DNA of 64,000 bases from Paenibacillus aurantius. Lineage in GTDB: Bacteria > Bacillota > Bacilli > Paenibacillales > NBRC-103111. This document shows positions 1 through 7,787 of this stretch, in pieces. Under the pieces are notes generated by a model. The model made no database searches and was not told the DNA's origin. It was given only the letters and a program-made list of their open reading frames with translations. Position 1 is the first letter of the stretch, and the number at the start of each line of letters is the position of its first letter. The position numbers and the translations under genes were made by a program. The stretch is from contig NZ_CP130318.1 of assembly GCF_032268605.1 (NCBI RefSeq), positions 1,581,001 through 1,645,000 of the forward strand, in the 5' to 3' direction.

Positions 1-108
1 TTGGATCACCTGGCCATCCGGGCAGGAGGATTTTCCGAGCTGCGCCCCTGGAGGGACGCTCTTAAAGAATTCCTGGCGGATTGGCACAGCAGAGCTTCAA
101 TAGAATAA
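1..108 (+). CDS. C-terminal tail of an unidentified protein (partial)
   Basis: The forward frame is open from base 1 and ends at TAA 106-108, giving the last 35 residues of a protein whose start lies outside the window. The visible part is soluble-looking, with one amphipathic helix (ELRPWRDALKEFLADWHS). No family can be recognised from so short a piece. A hairpin with a T run follows at 127-154, which supports this being a genuine gene end. The following gene starts 157 bases downstream. Confidence 0.4.
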   Translation: MDHLAIRAGGFSELRPWRDALKEFLADWHSRASIE

Positions 109-126
109 GGAGTAAGCCGTTAGCGG

Positions 127-154
127 CCTTGGCGTTCTGGCGTCAAGGTTTTTT
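127..154 (+). terminator. Probable intrinsic terminator
   Basis: CCTTG (127-131) pairs with CAAGG (144-148), with extra CG pairing inside (133-134 with 141-142), followed directly by TTTTTT. It lies just after the partial gene at the left edge and before the DUF5317 gene. Confidence 0.45.
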
Positions 155-265
155 GGCGTTCGCCAATATCTGTAAAAAATTTTCGCGATTCGACTCGCAA
201 AAAAGAGGAATAAGCGAGAATCCGACGAATTACTTCTATAAAATATTCCAGTCGGGAGAGATTCG

Positions 266-856
266 ATGGTTTTCGACGGCATCCTCATTTCCCTAATCGT
301 CGCTTTGTTCCGGGGCGGGAGTTTCCGTTCCTTCGCCGGTCTGCGTTTGAAATACGGGTGGGTCTTTCCCGGACTGCTTGTCCTGCAGCTGGCCGTCTTC
401 CATTTCCAATCCGGATACGCCTGGGTGGCGGTGATCAGTCCCTATTCGTTTATCGGGGTGTACCTGGTCGGGCTGCTGTTTCTTTGGCTCAACCGGGACC
501 AGCCAGGGTTTATGGTCATTGCGGCCGGCGTCCTCCTGAATTTCATCGTTATCGCGGCAAACGGGGGGAGAATGCCCGTGTCTCTCGAAGCCGCCTCGAT
601 TCTCGATCCTTATTTTGTGGAGATTTTGAAGAACGGCGTCCTGTACGGAAAGCATCAGGCGCTGACGGAGGCCACTCATCTCGGCTTCCTGGGAGATATC
701 ATCCCGCTGACCAAGCCTTATCCGCGCAGCCAAGTTATCAGTATCGGCGATGTGGTTATGAATATCGGCATTTTCTTCTTCATCCAGCAGCTTCTGCTGC
801 CCAGACATCCTAAGGAAGAACCAACACCAGCAGCAGGTGAGGTCGTAAGCGGATAG
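266..856 (+). CDS. DUF5317 family membrane protein
   Basis: A 196-residue membrane protein of the DUF5317 type, function unknown. Four or five hydrophobic segments span about residues 3-15, 28-48, 54-72, 78-96 and 158-177. The family hallmark is the conserved loop NGGRMPVS at about residues 99-106. A ribosome site (GGGAGA) lies before the ATG at 266. The hydrophilic, proline-rich C-terminal tail suggests a cytoplasmic or surface end. It is followed closely by a 30-residue membrane peptide and a cyclic-di-GMP enzyme on the same strand, so the three could be co-expressed (inference). Confidence 0.75.
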   Translation: MVFDGILISLIVALFRGGSFRSFAGLRLKYGWVFPGLLVLQLAVFHFQSGYAWVAVISPYSFIGVYLVGLLFLWLNRDQPGFMVIAAGVLLNFIVIAANGGRMPVSLEAASILDPYFVEILKNGVLYGKHQALTEATHLGFLGDIIPLTKPYPRSQVISIGDVVMNIGIFFFIQQLLLPRHPKEEPTPAAGEVVSG

Positions 857-892
857 GGACATCCGGATATTCCATGAAGGAGGTGATGAAAA

Positions 893-985
893 ATGAAAAT
901 CAACGTAAAAGCGGTTCTTTTCAACCTTGTCATCGTTGCTTCCGTCGTCGTTGCTCTTACCTCCGGCTACAAAATCGGCGGCTAG
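893..985 (+). CDS. 30-residue membrane peptide, unknown
   Basis: A short gene with a near-perfect ribosome site (AAGGAGGTGATG) seven to eight bases before ATG 893, ending at TAG 983-985. The product is basic at the start (MKINVK), then carries one hydrophobic stretch at about residues 7-23 and a short polar tail (SGYKIGG), so it looks like a single-span membrane microprotein or a secreted peptide. It sits 36 bases after the DUF5317 gene and 75 bases before the cyclic-di-GMP enzyme, with a hairpin between. I do not recognise the family. The ribosome site and codon make-up are the main evidence that it is translated. Confidence 0.6.
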   Translation: MKINVKAVLFNLVIVASVVVALTSGYKIGG

Positions 986-1008
986 ACAGAATGCACTCCT
1001 GTATTGCA

Positions 1009-1040
1009 TGATATGGAAGAGTGCCCGCTCTTCCATATCA
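1009..1040 (+). other. Perfect 13-bp inverted repeat between microprotein and c-di-GMP gene
   Basis: TGATATGGAAGAG (1009-1021) is exactly complementary to CTCTTCCATATCA (1028-1040), with loop TGCCCG. No T run follows on the plus strand, so it is not a typical terminator. It could be an mRNA processing or stabilising hairpin, or a dyad operator. The next start codon is at 1061. An upstream in-frame ATG at 1004 would translate through the hairpin and is judged less likely. Confidence 0.6.
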
Positions 1041-1060
1041 CCCCAGAAAGGTCGAAGGCC

Positions 1061-2911
1061 ATGGATGCACCAGCTGGAACCAAACGGTTCTTATCGCTTA
1101 AAGTCAACCACTATATTACCTTCTTATCCGTCCTCGGAACGTTGAGCTTTCTATGGAATATCCGGTGGACCATGCCCGTGAATCCCGAATGGGTGGTCCT
1201 CTATTCCATGGTGGGCTCCATTTTGCTTCTGGATCATTTCATGTTCCGGCTTCCTCCCGAAAACAATTCCCAAAGCATGGACTCGGCCCTTTACCTGGCC
1301 TGTCTGTTCACTTTTGGTTTAAATATGACCCTGTATGTGCTCGTCTTGAGCGCCGCCCTTTCCCCGTTCTACAAGCGTCTGGAATGGTGGAAGCATGTGG
1401 TCAATTTCGCCTGCTACAGCCTGATGATCACGTCGGCCTATCATGTTTTCCGCCTGTCGGGCGGAGCGGTGGGAAGCTTCCAAACGGAGGCGGTTTATTC
1501 CTATGTGGCCGCCTTGCTCTCTTATTTCATCGTCAATGTCCTTGCCCTCGGGTTATATTACTACCTGTCGGTAAAAGACCAGTTCTTTCAAATTATCAGA
1601 GGCATGTTTCGCGAAAGCCTGGCGGCCTACGTGAGCACGCTCTTGTTATCGCTTATGCTGACGGTCATGTTCCAGACGAACTTCTATTTCAGCCTCTTCC
1701 TGTTCCTGGGCATCTGCGTGCTTTTGTCCGCGACCTTCAAGCAGCTCTTCGTTCTGTACCAAGAGGTGTCGGACAAGGCGACCAAGGACCAGCGAACCGG
1801 GCTTTACAACCATGGTTATTTTGAGGAGCTGCTCGAGAAGGAGCTTGCCCGTGCCAAAGCCTCGGATATGACCTTTAGCGTGGCGATTCTCGACCTGGAT
1901 AACTTCAAGAAGTACAACGATTCCTTCGGCCATCTGCAGGGCGACAAGCTGCTGGAGTTTTTCGGGAAGCTTCTTCTGGAGGAATGCGATCGTAACGAGT
2001 ACATCGTGGCCCGGTACGGGGGAGAGGAATTCACGGTGCTGCTGCCGCAGCGCGGTGAGAGAGAGGCCTTCGCCTTCGTCAATGCACTGCGTAAGAAAGC
2101 GAACGATTCCTACTTTGAAGGTGTGGAGATTCTCGCTCATGGGTGCCTTTCGTTCTCGGCCGGGGTGGCGGAATACCGGAAGGAAATCCACGACAAATCC
2201 CAGCTTCTCGATAAGGCCGACCAAGCGATGTATTTTGCCAAAGCCCAAGGGAAGAATCTCGTTCACATCTACAATGAACAGTCCATTATTCAGAAAACGT
2301 TCGACATCGAGAAGGACATTCAGGAAATCGAGCAGCAGCTCAAAATTTTCCTGTCCAAGGACATCTACACCTTCCAGCACAGCAAAAGGGTATTCAGCTA
2401 TGCCGTCGACTTCTGCAACTATCTGCCGCTGACGGATCCCGAGAAGAAAACCTTGATCCTGGGCGCTCTGTTCCATGATATCGGCAAGCTGGAGGTTCCC
2501 CGATCGATTCTTCAGAAGAAGGAGAAGCTGACGGCCGAGGAATGGGAAGCGGTAAAGAAGCACGTTCTCTGGGGCAAGGAAATCGTTTCGGCCATCGACA
2601 AGTACAAGGAGCTTCTGCCGCTAATCGAGCTGCATCACGAGCGCGTGGATGGCAAAGGCTACCCCTACGGGCTGAAGGGAGAGGAAATCCCCAAGCTGGC
2701 CAGAATCCTGTGCGTGATCGATTCCTTCGATGCGATGACGACCGAGCGTCCTTACCAGCAGACGAAGACATTCGACGAGGCGATCCGGGAGCTTCAAGTG
2801 TGTTCGGGGAAGCAGTTTGACCCGGTGTATGTGGAGTCCTTCATTAAAATGATCCACGGCAAATATCTGTTCAAGCTGAATGAAGCCGCGGCTGCCAAGG
2901 AAGCGACGTAA
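1061..2911 (+). CDS. Membrane GGDEF / HD-GYP cyclic-di-GMP enzyme
   Basis: About 616 residues. The N-terminal half (to about residue 225) is a multi-span membrane sensor. A GGDEF domain follows, with an intact signature RYGGEEF (GGEEF at 320-324), then a C-terminal HD-GYP domain with FHDIGK (His-Asp at 472-473), HHERVDGKGYP (GYP at 533-535) and the downstream DSFDAMTTERPY block. Both a diguanylate cyclase and a c-di-GMP phosphodiesterase signature are therefore present, so the protein may make or degrade c-di-GMP according to its membrane input (inference). ATG 1061 is preferred; ATG 1004 would add 19 residues encoded by the hairpin. Two terminators follow. Confidence 0.88.
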   Translation: MDAPAGTKRFLSLKVNHYITFLSVLGTLSFLWNIRWTMPVNPEWVVLYSMVGSILLLDHFMFRLPPENNSQSMDSALYLACLFTFGLNMTLYVLVLSAALSPFYKRLEWWKHVVNFACYSLMITSAYHVFRLSGGAVGSFQTEAVYSYVAALLSYFIVNVLALGLYYYLSVKDQFFQIIRGMFRESLAAYVSTLLLSLMLTVMFQTNFYFSLFLFLGICVLLSATFKQLFVLYQEVSDKATKDQRTGLYNHGYFEELLEKELARAKASDMTFSVAILDLDNFKKYNDSFGHLQGDKLLEFFGKLLLEECDRNEYIVARYGGEEFTVLLPQRGEREAFAFVNALRKKANDSYFEGVEILAHGCLSFSAGVAEYRKEIHDKSQLLDKADQAMYFAKAQGKNLVHIYNEQSIIQKTFDIEKDIQEIEQQLKIFLSKDIYTFQHSKRVFSYAVDFCNYLPLTDPEKKTLILGALFHDIGKLEVPRSILQKKEKLTAEEWEAVKKHVLWGKEIVSAIDKYKELLPLIELHHERVDGKGYPYGLKGEEIPKLARILCVIDSFDAMTTERPYQQTKTFDEAIRELQVCSGKQFDPVYVESFIKMIHGKYLFKLNEAAAAKEAT

Positions 2912-2945
2912 TGGGACGCCGAGGCCGATGGAGCGACTGAAAAAA

Positions 2946-2967
2946 GGGCGGAGAACTCTCTCCGCCC
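2946..2967 (-). terminator. Terminator serving the reverse-strand fabH
   Basis: GGGCGGAGA (2946-2954) and TCTCCGCCC (2959-2967) form a perfect 9-bp stem with loop ACTC. Six A residues at 2940-2945 become a T run on the minus strand, so it terminates transcription arriving from fabH. Confidence 0.65.
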
Positions 2968-2995
2968 GGTTACTTAGGGAATAGCTGCTGCATGG

Positions 2996-3022
2996 AAAAC
3001 CGCCCATCCGGCGGTTTTTTTT
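2996..3022 (+). terminator. Terminator between convergent genes
   Basis: AAAACCGCC (2996-3004) pairs with GGCGGTTTT (3010-3018), loop CATCC, followed by further T residues to 3022. It ends the HD-GYP transcript. The A-rich left arm would also allow function in the other direction. Confidence 0.8.
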
Positions 3023-3047
3023 ATTGGGGTTAGAGCCTTATCGGCAG

Positions 3048-4025
3048 TTATCCCCAGCGGAGGAGCAGACCGGCCTGAACAAGACCGCCGCCGAAGCCAT
3101 ACAGAAGCAGGCGGTCGCCGGTCTGGATACGACCTTCGCGGAGTCCTTCGTCGAGGGCGAGCGGAATGCTGGCCGCGGAGGTGTTGCCGTTGCGGATCAT
3201 GCTCACCAGGGTACGCTCGAGCGGGAAGCCGCTTTTCTCGCAGATGGATTCGATCATCCGCAGGTTCGCACTGTGCGGAATGAACCATTCGGCCTCCGTT
3301 AGGGCAAGGCCCGCCTGTTCGGCAAGCCGGTGCATGCCGCCAGGGACGGTGCTCACGGCCCATTTGTACACTTCGCGGCCGTTCTGCACGACATAGGGGG
3401 CGTTCTCGAGCGGGACGCCTTCCATTGTTTCCGACAGGCCCGCCCGGTACACATGCCGGCCCCCGCTGCCGTCCGAATCCAGGAAGGAGGCGAGGAAGCC
3501 GGATTCGCCCTCGGTCCGCTCCACCAGCGCCGCCCCCGCTCCATCCCCGAACAGGATGCAGGTGGACCGGTCTCGGTAGTCCGTAATCTTCGACATCGTA
3601 TCGGCGCCGATGACCAGGACTTTGCGGTGAAGCCCGGACAGGATCAGGGCGTTCGCCGTATGAAGCCCGTAGACGAAGCCGGCGCAGGTGGCGTTCAGAT
3701 CCATGGCACCCGCGGCCTTCATCCCAAAATGATTCTGCACCCGGCACGCCGTGCTCGGGAACGGATAGTCCGGGGTGTTGGTGCAGACGATGACCAGATC
3801 GACATCCTCCACGGTGCCCGGGTAGCGGGCCAGCATGCGGTTCACGGCTTCGATAGAGAGGTCGCTCGTAAACTGGTCCGGCCCCGCCACCCGGCGCTCC
3901 CGAATGCCCGTACGCTGAACGATCCATTCGTCGTTCGTGTCGACCATCTTCTCCAGATCGGCGTTGCTGAGAATGGTATCGGGGACATAAGAACCGACGG
4001 CGGTCACTTTGGCTCGGTAGGTCAT
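3048..4025 (-). CDS. fabH: 3-oxoacyl-ACP synthase III (KAS III)
   Basis: A 325-residue beta-ketoacyl-ACP synthase III, which condenses acetyl- or branched acyl-CoA with malonyl-ACP to start fatty-acid synthesis. The catalytic triad is visible: Cys114 in NATCAGF, His251 in PHSANLRMI and Asn281 in GNTSAASIP, plus the glycine-rich GFGGGL end. The wording resembles Bacillus FabHB more than FabHA. ATG 4025 is preceded by AAGGAGG on the minus strand. It is a single-gene unit between two terminators and a promoter carrying a FapR-type operator, so repression by FapR relieved by malonyl-CoA is expected (established for this operator class, inferred here). Other fab genes are not in the window, so this may be a second paralogue. 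Confidence 0.93.
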   Translation of the reverse strand: MTYRAKVTAVGSYVPDTILSNADLEKMVDTNDEWIVQRTGIRERRVAGPDQFTSDLSIEAVNRMLARYPGTVEDVDLVIVCTNTPDYPFPSTACRVQNHFGMKAAGAMDLNATCAGFVYGLHTANALILSGLHRKVLVIGADTMSKITDYRDRSTCILFGDGAGAALVERTEGESGFLASFLDSDGSGGRHVYRAGLSETMEGVPLENAPYVVQNGREVYKWAVSTVPGGMHRLAEQAGLALTEAEWFIPHSANLRMIESICEKSGFPLERTLVSMIRNGNTSAASIPLALDEGLREGRIQTGDRLLLYGFGGGLVQAGLLLRWG

Positions 4026-4056
4026 GAAAGGGTTCCTCCTTATTTATTATCAGGTA

Positions 4057-4073
4057 TTAGTACCTGGTACTAA
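4057..4073 (-). promoter_or_regulatory. FapR operator
   Basis: TTAGTACCTGGTACTAA is a 17-bp perfect dyad around T4065 and matches the recognised FapR operator type (TTAGTACC-n-GGTACTAA). It lies between the fabH start and a likely -35/-10 pair, the usual position for FapR repression. The regulator gene itself is not in the window. Confidence 0.8.
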
Positions 4074-4074
4074 A

Positions 4075-4103
4075 AAGGTACCCCATTTTAGCTGAGGTGT
4101 CAA
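4075..4103 (-). promoter_or_regulatory. Likely fabH promoter
   Basis: On the minus strand TTGACA (4103-4098) is a perfect -35 box. A 17-base spacer leads to TACCTT (4080-4075), a weak -10, directly before the FapR dyad. An alternative -10 is GATAAT at about 4049-4044, inside the region downstream of the operator. Confidence 0.45.
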
Positions 4104-4208
4104 TGCATACAACAACAATTTCCAATTTTTAAGGAGTAAAGCGATGAATCTTCCAAAGCCTATCGTATCGGCAGGCCCAATTTTAAAATTCGTGGGTATA
4201 AAAAAAGA

Positions 4209-4237
4209 TTGAAACTGTACAAAAATATTGATAGTGT
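4209..4237 (+). promoter_or_regulatory. Possible promoter of the two-component system
   Basis: TTGAAA (4209-4214), a 17-base spacer and TAGTGT (4232-4237) form a fair sigma-A pair with a weak -10. The predicted start would be around 4244, so the cre site at 4256-4271 lies just downstream as a road-block. The rest of the 298-base gap before the gene shows no coding sequence. Confidence 0.4.
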
Positions 4238-4255
4238 AACTTCTAAAGACAATAA

Positions 4256-4271
4256 TTGGTAACGGTTACAT
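4256..4271 (+). promoter_or_regulatory. Catabolite response element (cre)
   Basis: TTGGTAACGGTTACAT matches all fixed positions of the 16-base consensus WTGNNARCGNWWWCAW. It lies 53 bases before the response-regulator start, so CcpA (or another LacI-family repressor) probably represses the carbohydrate locus when preferred sugars are present. Confidence 0.7.
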
Positions 4272-4323
4272 TGCGAAGTCCATCCAAGAAAAGAATGATG
4301 ACTGTTACGAGGGGGGGCTGTGG

Positions 4324-5898
4324 ATGATTAATCTAATCATTATAGATGATGAAGAAACGACAAGAAGCAGTTTAATGGAGCTTGTGCCCTGGTCCGAAGT
4401 GGGGGTATCGGAAGTGAGAACCGCGGAGAACGGTGTAGCAGCGCTTGCGCTCGCGGAAAGCTTCAAGCCTTCCATTATACTTACTGATATCCGCATGCCT
4501 AAGATGAACGGGATCGAGCTGTCTCAAAATATCCGGAAGCTCTATCCGGAATGCGAGATCATATTTCTCAGCGGTTTCTCGGATAAGGAATACTTAAAAT
4601 CGGCTATTCAGCTTAACGCGGTCGACTATCTCGATAAGCCGGTCGACTTAGAGGAATTGAAGGTCCTGTTCGTGAAAATCATCCGGAAACTGCGGGATGC
4701 CGACAGAAGAAACGGTGTTCTCTACCAACGCCAAGAGATAGTGTTGGATATGATCAGCCAGAATATAGGGTTATCCGAATGGCTGAAGAGATCCGGCCCA
4801 GCCGTTGTTCAGCTCTCCGATCAAGGGATGTTCATCGTCTACACGGCTCTATTCAATTGGGCCGCGGCAATGGCTGACGACGAAAGAGCGGTGATCAAGC
4901 ACAATATTCTTAAGCTGCTTAACGATCAGGAGCCTTTCGTCGATACCCGTCATATCGCCGGGTTCCTTAACGATAACTGCCTGGCCCTGGTTATTAATTC
5001 CGTGAACTACAGAGAAGCCAAATGCAAGGAAGTTGCCGAAAGCCTTCTAAACCTGCTGCAGGAGGCAAAGCCTGATGCCTATAGCCTTTCCATTGGGTGC
5101 AGTCACCCATCCTTAAGCCCGAATGAGTTCTCCCACCTGTATAAAACCTCACTGGAAGCTGCAAAAAAACAATTTTACTTCGACCCCAATAAAGTGTTTT
5201 TCGCCAATAGCGTTACCGGGACTAATTATGATATCGATAAATCTGCCTATACGCGGTTCAAAAAAATGCTCCGAAACGGCTCGGTCGACGATGCGGTCCA
5301 GCTGATCCGGCTAACTACGGAGGAAATTGCAAGAACCGGCGATCCCGACACGAATAAGATCCGAAATTTATATTTCAACTTTCTGCGGATCTTGTTCGAG
5401 GTGACGATGCAGTGGGATGCCGCCGAGTCGGGCGATGATAAAGAGATGATCTACATGTGGAGGGAAATCGATACTCTCGTTTCACTGAAAGAGCTGGCTC
5501 AATTTCTTATTTCGAACATAAAGCTCGTGTTTCCTAATTCGGATAACAAAGCGTCCGCCGTCGAGAAAATCGATGAGATCAAGAAATATATTGCTGTTAA
5601 CTACTCCAGCAACCAGCTGTCGATTCATAATATCGCCCAGCATACTTTCCTGAGCCATACTTACTTGTGCGCCTATTTCAAGAAATCGACGGGCCGGACG
5701 TTAAACGAATACATCACCGAGCTTCGGATCGAGAAGGCGAAGGAGCTGCTTCGGGATCGCAATCATAAGCTATATGAAATCACGAACGAAATCGGACTGA
5801 CGGACACCAACTATTTCTCCACGCTGTTCAAAAGGTATACAGGTCTGACTCCTTCAGAATATAGGGTGAAGCATTTTTATGATGAGAAGATTGTATAG
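4324..5898 (+). CDS. YesN-type response regulator, REC + AraC HTH
   Basis: A 524-residue regulator. The N-terminal receiver domain has the acidic pair Asp8/Asp9, phospho-acceptor Asp55 (ILTDIRMPK) and Lys105 (LDKPVD). A long middle region of no clear motif follows, then two AraC-type helix-turn-helix motifs at about residues 420-520 (HNIAQHTFLSHTYLCAYFKK, then EITNEIGLTDTNYFSTLFKR). This architecture is typical of regulators paired with YesM kinases in Paenibacillus sugar loci. It overlaps the following kinase by 20 bases, indicating translational coupling. It should activate the adjacent transporter and hydrolase genes when its kinase senses a glycan product (inference). A purine-rich GAGGGGGGG ribosome site precedes ATG 4324. 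Confidence 0.9.
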   Translation: MINLIIIDDEETTRSSLMELVPWSEVGVSEVRTAENGVAALALAESFKPSIILTDIRMPKMNGIELSQNIRKLYPECEIIFLSGFSDKEYLKSAIQLNAVDYLDKPVDLEELKVLFVKIIRKLRDADRRNGVLYQRQEIVLDMISQNIGLSEWLKRSGPAVVQLSDQGMFIVYTALFNWAAAMADDERAVIKHNILKLLNDQEPFVDTRHIAGFLNDNCLALVINSVNYREAKCKEVAESLLNLLQEAKPDAYSLSIGCSHPSLSPNEFSHLYKTSLEAAKKQFYFDPNKVFFANSVTGTNYDIDKSAYTRFKKMLRNGSVDDAVQLIRLTTEEIARTGDPDTNKIRNLYFNFLRILFEVTMQWDAAESGDDKEMIYMWREIDTLVSLKELAQFLISNIKLVFPNSDNKASAVEKIDEIKKYIAVNYSSNQLSIHNIAQHTFLSHTYLCAYFKKSTGRTLNEYITELRIEKAKELLRDRNHKLYEITNEIGLTDTNYFSTLFKRYTGLTPSEYRVKHFYDEKIV

Positions 5899-7678
5899 AG
5901 TCTACAACGATCTGAATATGCGCTACAAGCTTTTCATCCAGTACCTGCTCCTGCTTGCTGTGCCTTTCACACTGTTTATTGCGGTGAACTACCGAATTAC
6001 TTCCAAGGATATGGAAGAGCAGGCCCGCTATTCGTCCCGTCAGGCGTTTGAGCAAAGCCGTTCCTTTATGGAGTACAAGTTGTACATCGTCAAGACCTAT
6101 TTGAACGTTCTATCCACGAATGGGAAAATGCAGGAAATTCTGCACCGGACCCCGGATTATTACTATAACAATTTAGGGCTGTGGAGCTTCGACATCGACG
6201 ATATCCGAAAGCAGTTTTATCTTACGAGGCCCAGCAATGACATCATGAAGACAAGCCTATATACCCAAAAAGCGATCACTTACAATAACGAAACGGGGGA
6301 TGTTCTTCGAACGGACAAAATCATCCATACGTCTTGGTATCAGAACCTGATGAAAAGCAGCTATACGTTCGAAATGTTCCCTAACCAGATACCGGGAGCC
6401 GGAAAAGAAGAAGAGAGTACCCGAACGATTACCGTCGTCAGAAGCGTGTCCGACGTTGATAGTCTTCAGGAGATTATTGGTATTTTGCGCGTTGACATCC
6501 CGGAAATGACGTTCTCCACGATTCTTGACCGTGTAGCCTTCACGAAGCAATCTTCCGTGTTCCTGATCAACGAGAGCGGCGAAATTATGAGTCAATCCTC
6601 CAAGGCGGATCCGTCCCGCATCTCTTTTAGCTCTGACGTTCTCAAGGCCAATACGGCGGATGAACTTAAGAAGGGGATCTGGGGCAGACGTACGATCGGC
6701 AGTACCGACTATTTGGTCGGCGTTCAGAGTGTCAATGAATCAGACTGGTACTTAATTAGTCTAATTCCTTATCAGGAAATTTTGGGCTCTCAGTACAAAG
6801 TCATGAAGCAGATGCTGCTCATTGCTTTGCTGATCGCCCTTTTTTTGCTCCCGCTTGCGTTCTTCGCTGCTTCCTCAGGCACCCGAAGGATCCGAAGCTT
6901 AATTTCCCAAATGAAAAGCGTCAAACAGGGGAACTTCAACGTCTGGATTCTGCATGAAAGCAAAGACGAGATCGGGGAGTTGTCCCGCAATTTCAAGTCG
7001 ATGATTTCGAAGGTAGGCGAACTGCTTGAGGAGAAGTACGCATTGGGGCAGGAAGTCAAGTCTATGGAGCTTAAAGCGCTGCAAGCCCAGATCAATCCGC
7101 ACTTTCTCTACAATACGCTGGATCTAATCTACTGGAAAGCGATGCGAATTCATGAGCATGGCATCTACGAGCTCGTCCAATCCCTGTCGAGATTCTATAA
7201 GCTCAGCTTGAGCAAAGGCGAAGACATCGTTACGCTGAGGAACGAAATCGAGCATATTAAGGCTTACATCGACATTCAGAACGCCCGTTTTAAGAATGGA
7301 ATTCGTCTCGAGCTTGACATTCCCGAAGTGCTTTATGATCGCAAAATGCCGAAGATTACGCTGCAGCCCCTAATTGAGAATTCCATTATCCACGGGATTC
7401 TTGAAACGGAAAGCGAGACCGGAACGATTGCTATTAAAGGCTTTCTGGAAGACGGCAAGTTCATGCTTGAGGTTAGGGACGATGGGGTCGGGCTATCCGA
7501 TGAGAAGGTGAACGCTATCTTGAAGCAAAGCACAAACGATCCTTTCCATGGATATGGAGCCAACAACATCAACAAACGGATTAAACTGCTGTACGGCTAT
7601 GATTATGGCTTGAGTTACAGGAAGAACGATGGTCCGGGAGTGACGGCGATCATTTCGCTGCCGGAGGTAACGGAATAA
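5879..7678 (+). CDS. YesM-type sensor histidine kinase
   Basis: A 599-residue membrane kinase. A first membrane span lies at about residues 18-38, an extracellular sensor region of about 250 residues (Cache-like by position) follows, then a second span near 300-325 and a HAMP linker. The His_kinase block QINPHFLYNTLDLIYW has the phosphorylated His408. The C-terminal ATPase shows IENSIIHG, DDGVGL and GYGANNINKRI. It starts at ATG 5879 (a second ATG follows at 5882) inside the end of the response regulator gene. The external domain probably senses an oligosaccharide, alone or with the binding lipoprotein encoded at 9699 (inference). Confidence 0.9.
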   Translation: MMRRLYRVYNDLNMRYKLFIQYLLLLAVPFTLFIAVNYRITSKDMEEQARYSSRQAFEQSRSFMEYKLYIVKTYLNVLSTNGKMQEILHRTPDYYYNNLGLWSFDIDDIRKQFYLTRPSNDIMKTSLYTQKAITYNNETGDVLRTDKIIHTSWYQNLMKSSYTFEMFPNQIPGAGKEEESTRTITVVRSVSDVDSLQEIIGILRVDIPEMTFSTILDRVAFTKQSSVFLINESGEIMSQSSKADPSRISFSSDVLKANTADELKKGIWGRRTIGSTDYLVGVQSVNESDWYLISLIPYQEILGSQYKVMKQMLLIALLIALFLLPLAFFAASSGTRRIRSLISQMKSVKQGNFNVWILHESKDEIGELSRNFKSMISKVGELLEEKYALGQEVKSMELKALQAQINPHFLYNTLDLIYWKAMRIHEHGIYELVQSLSRFYKLSLSKGEDIVTLRNEIEHIKAYIDIQNARFKNGIRLELDIPEVLYDRKMPKITLQPLIENSIIHGILETESETGTIAIKGFLEDGKFMLEVRDDGVGLSDEKVNAILKQSTNDPFHGYGANNINKRIKLLYGYDYGLSYRKNDGPGVTAIISLPEVTE

Positions 7679-7737
7679 AGGAAGGAAGGATCATAAGAAA
7701 AAAAAGGAATCGTAATTTCCTCTCGTAGCGGCACTTG

Positions 7738-7751
7738 TGTAAACGCTTTAT
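7738..7751 (+). promoter_or_regulatory. cre-like site before the transporter operon
   Basis: TGTAAACGCTTTAT matches the 14-base cre form TGWAARCGYTWNCW at all but one position. It overlaps a TATTAT sequence (7749-7754) that could be a -10 box, although no good -35 is visible. It suggests that the transport and hydrolase genes can be repressed separately from the regulator genes. Confidence 0.5.
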
Positions 7752-7787
7752 TATAAGGGAGTACACAATATCGATATGAGGTGCAGC

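Noticed and set aside
293-1036. 247-codon reverse frame opposite the DUF5317 gene
   Set aside because: Mostly complement of the membrane protein gene, charged low-complexity sequence, no ribosome site. It would also run through the microprotein and hairpin.
1004-1060. Earlier ATG for the GGDEF/HD-GYP gene
   Set aside because: The added 19 residues are encoded by the perfect inverted repeat and no ribosome site precedes it.
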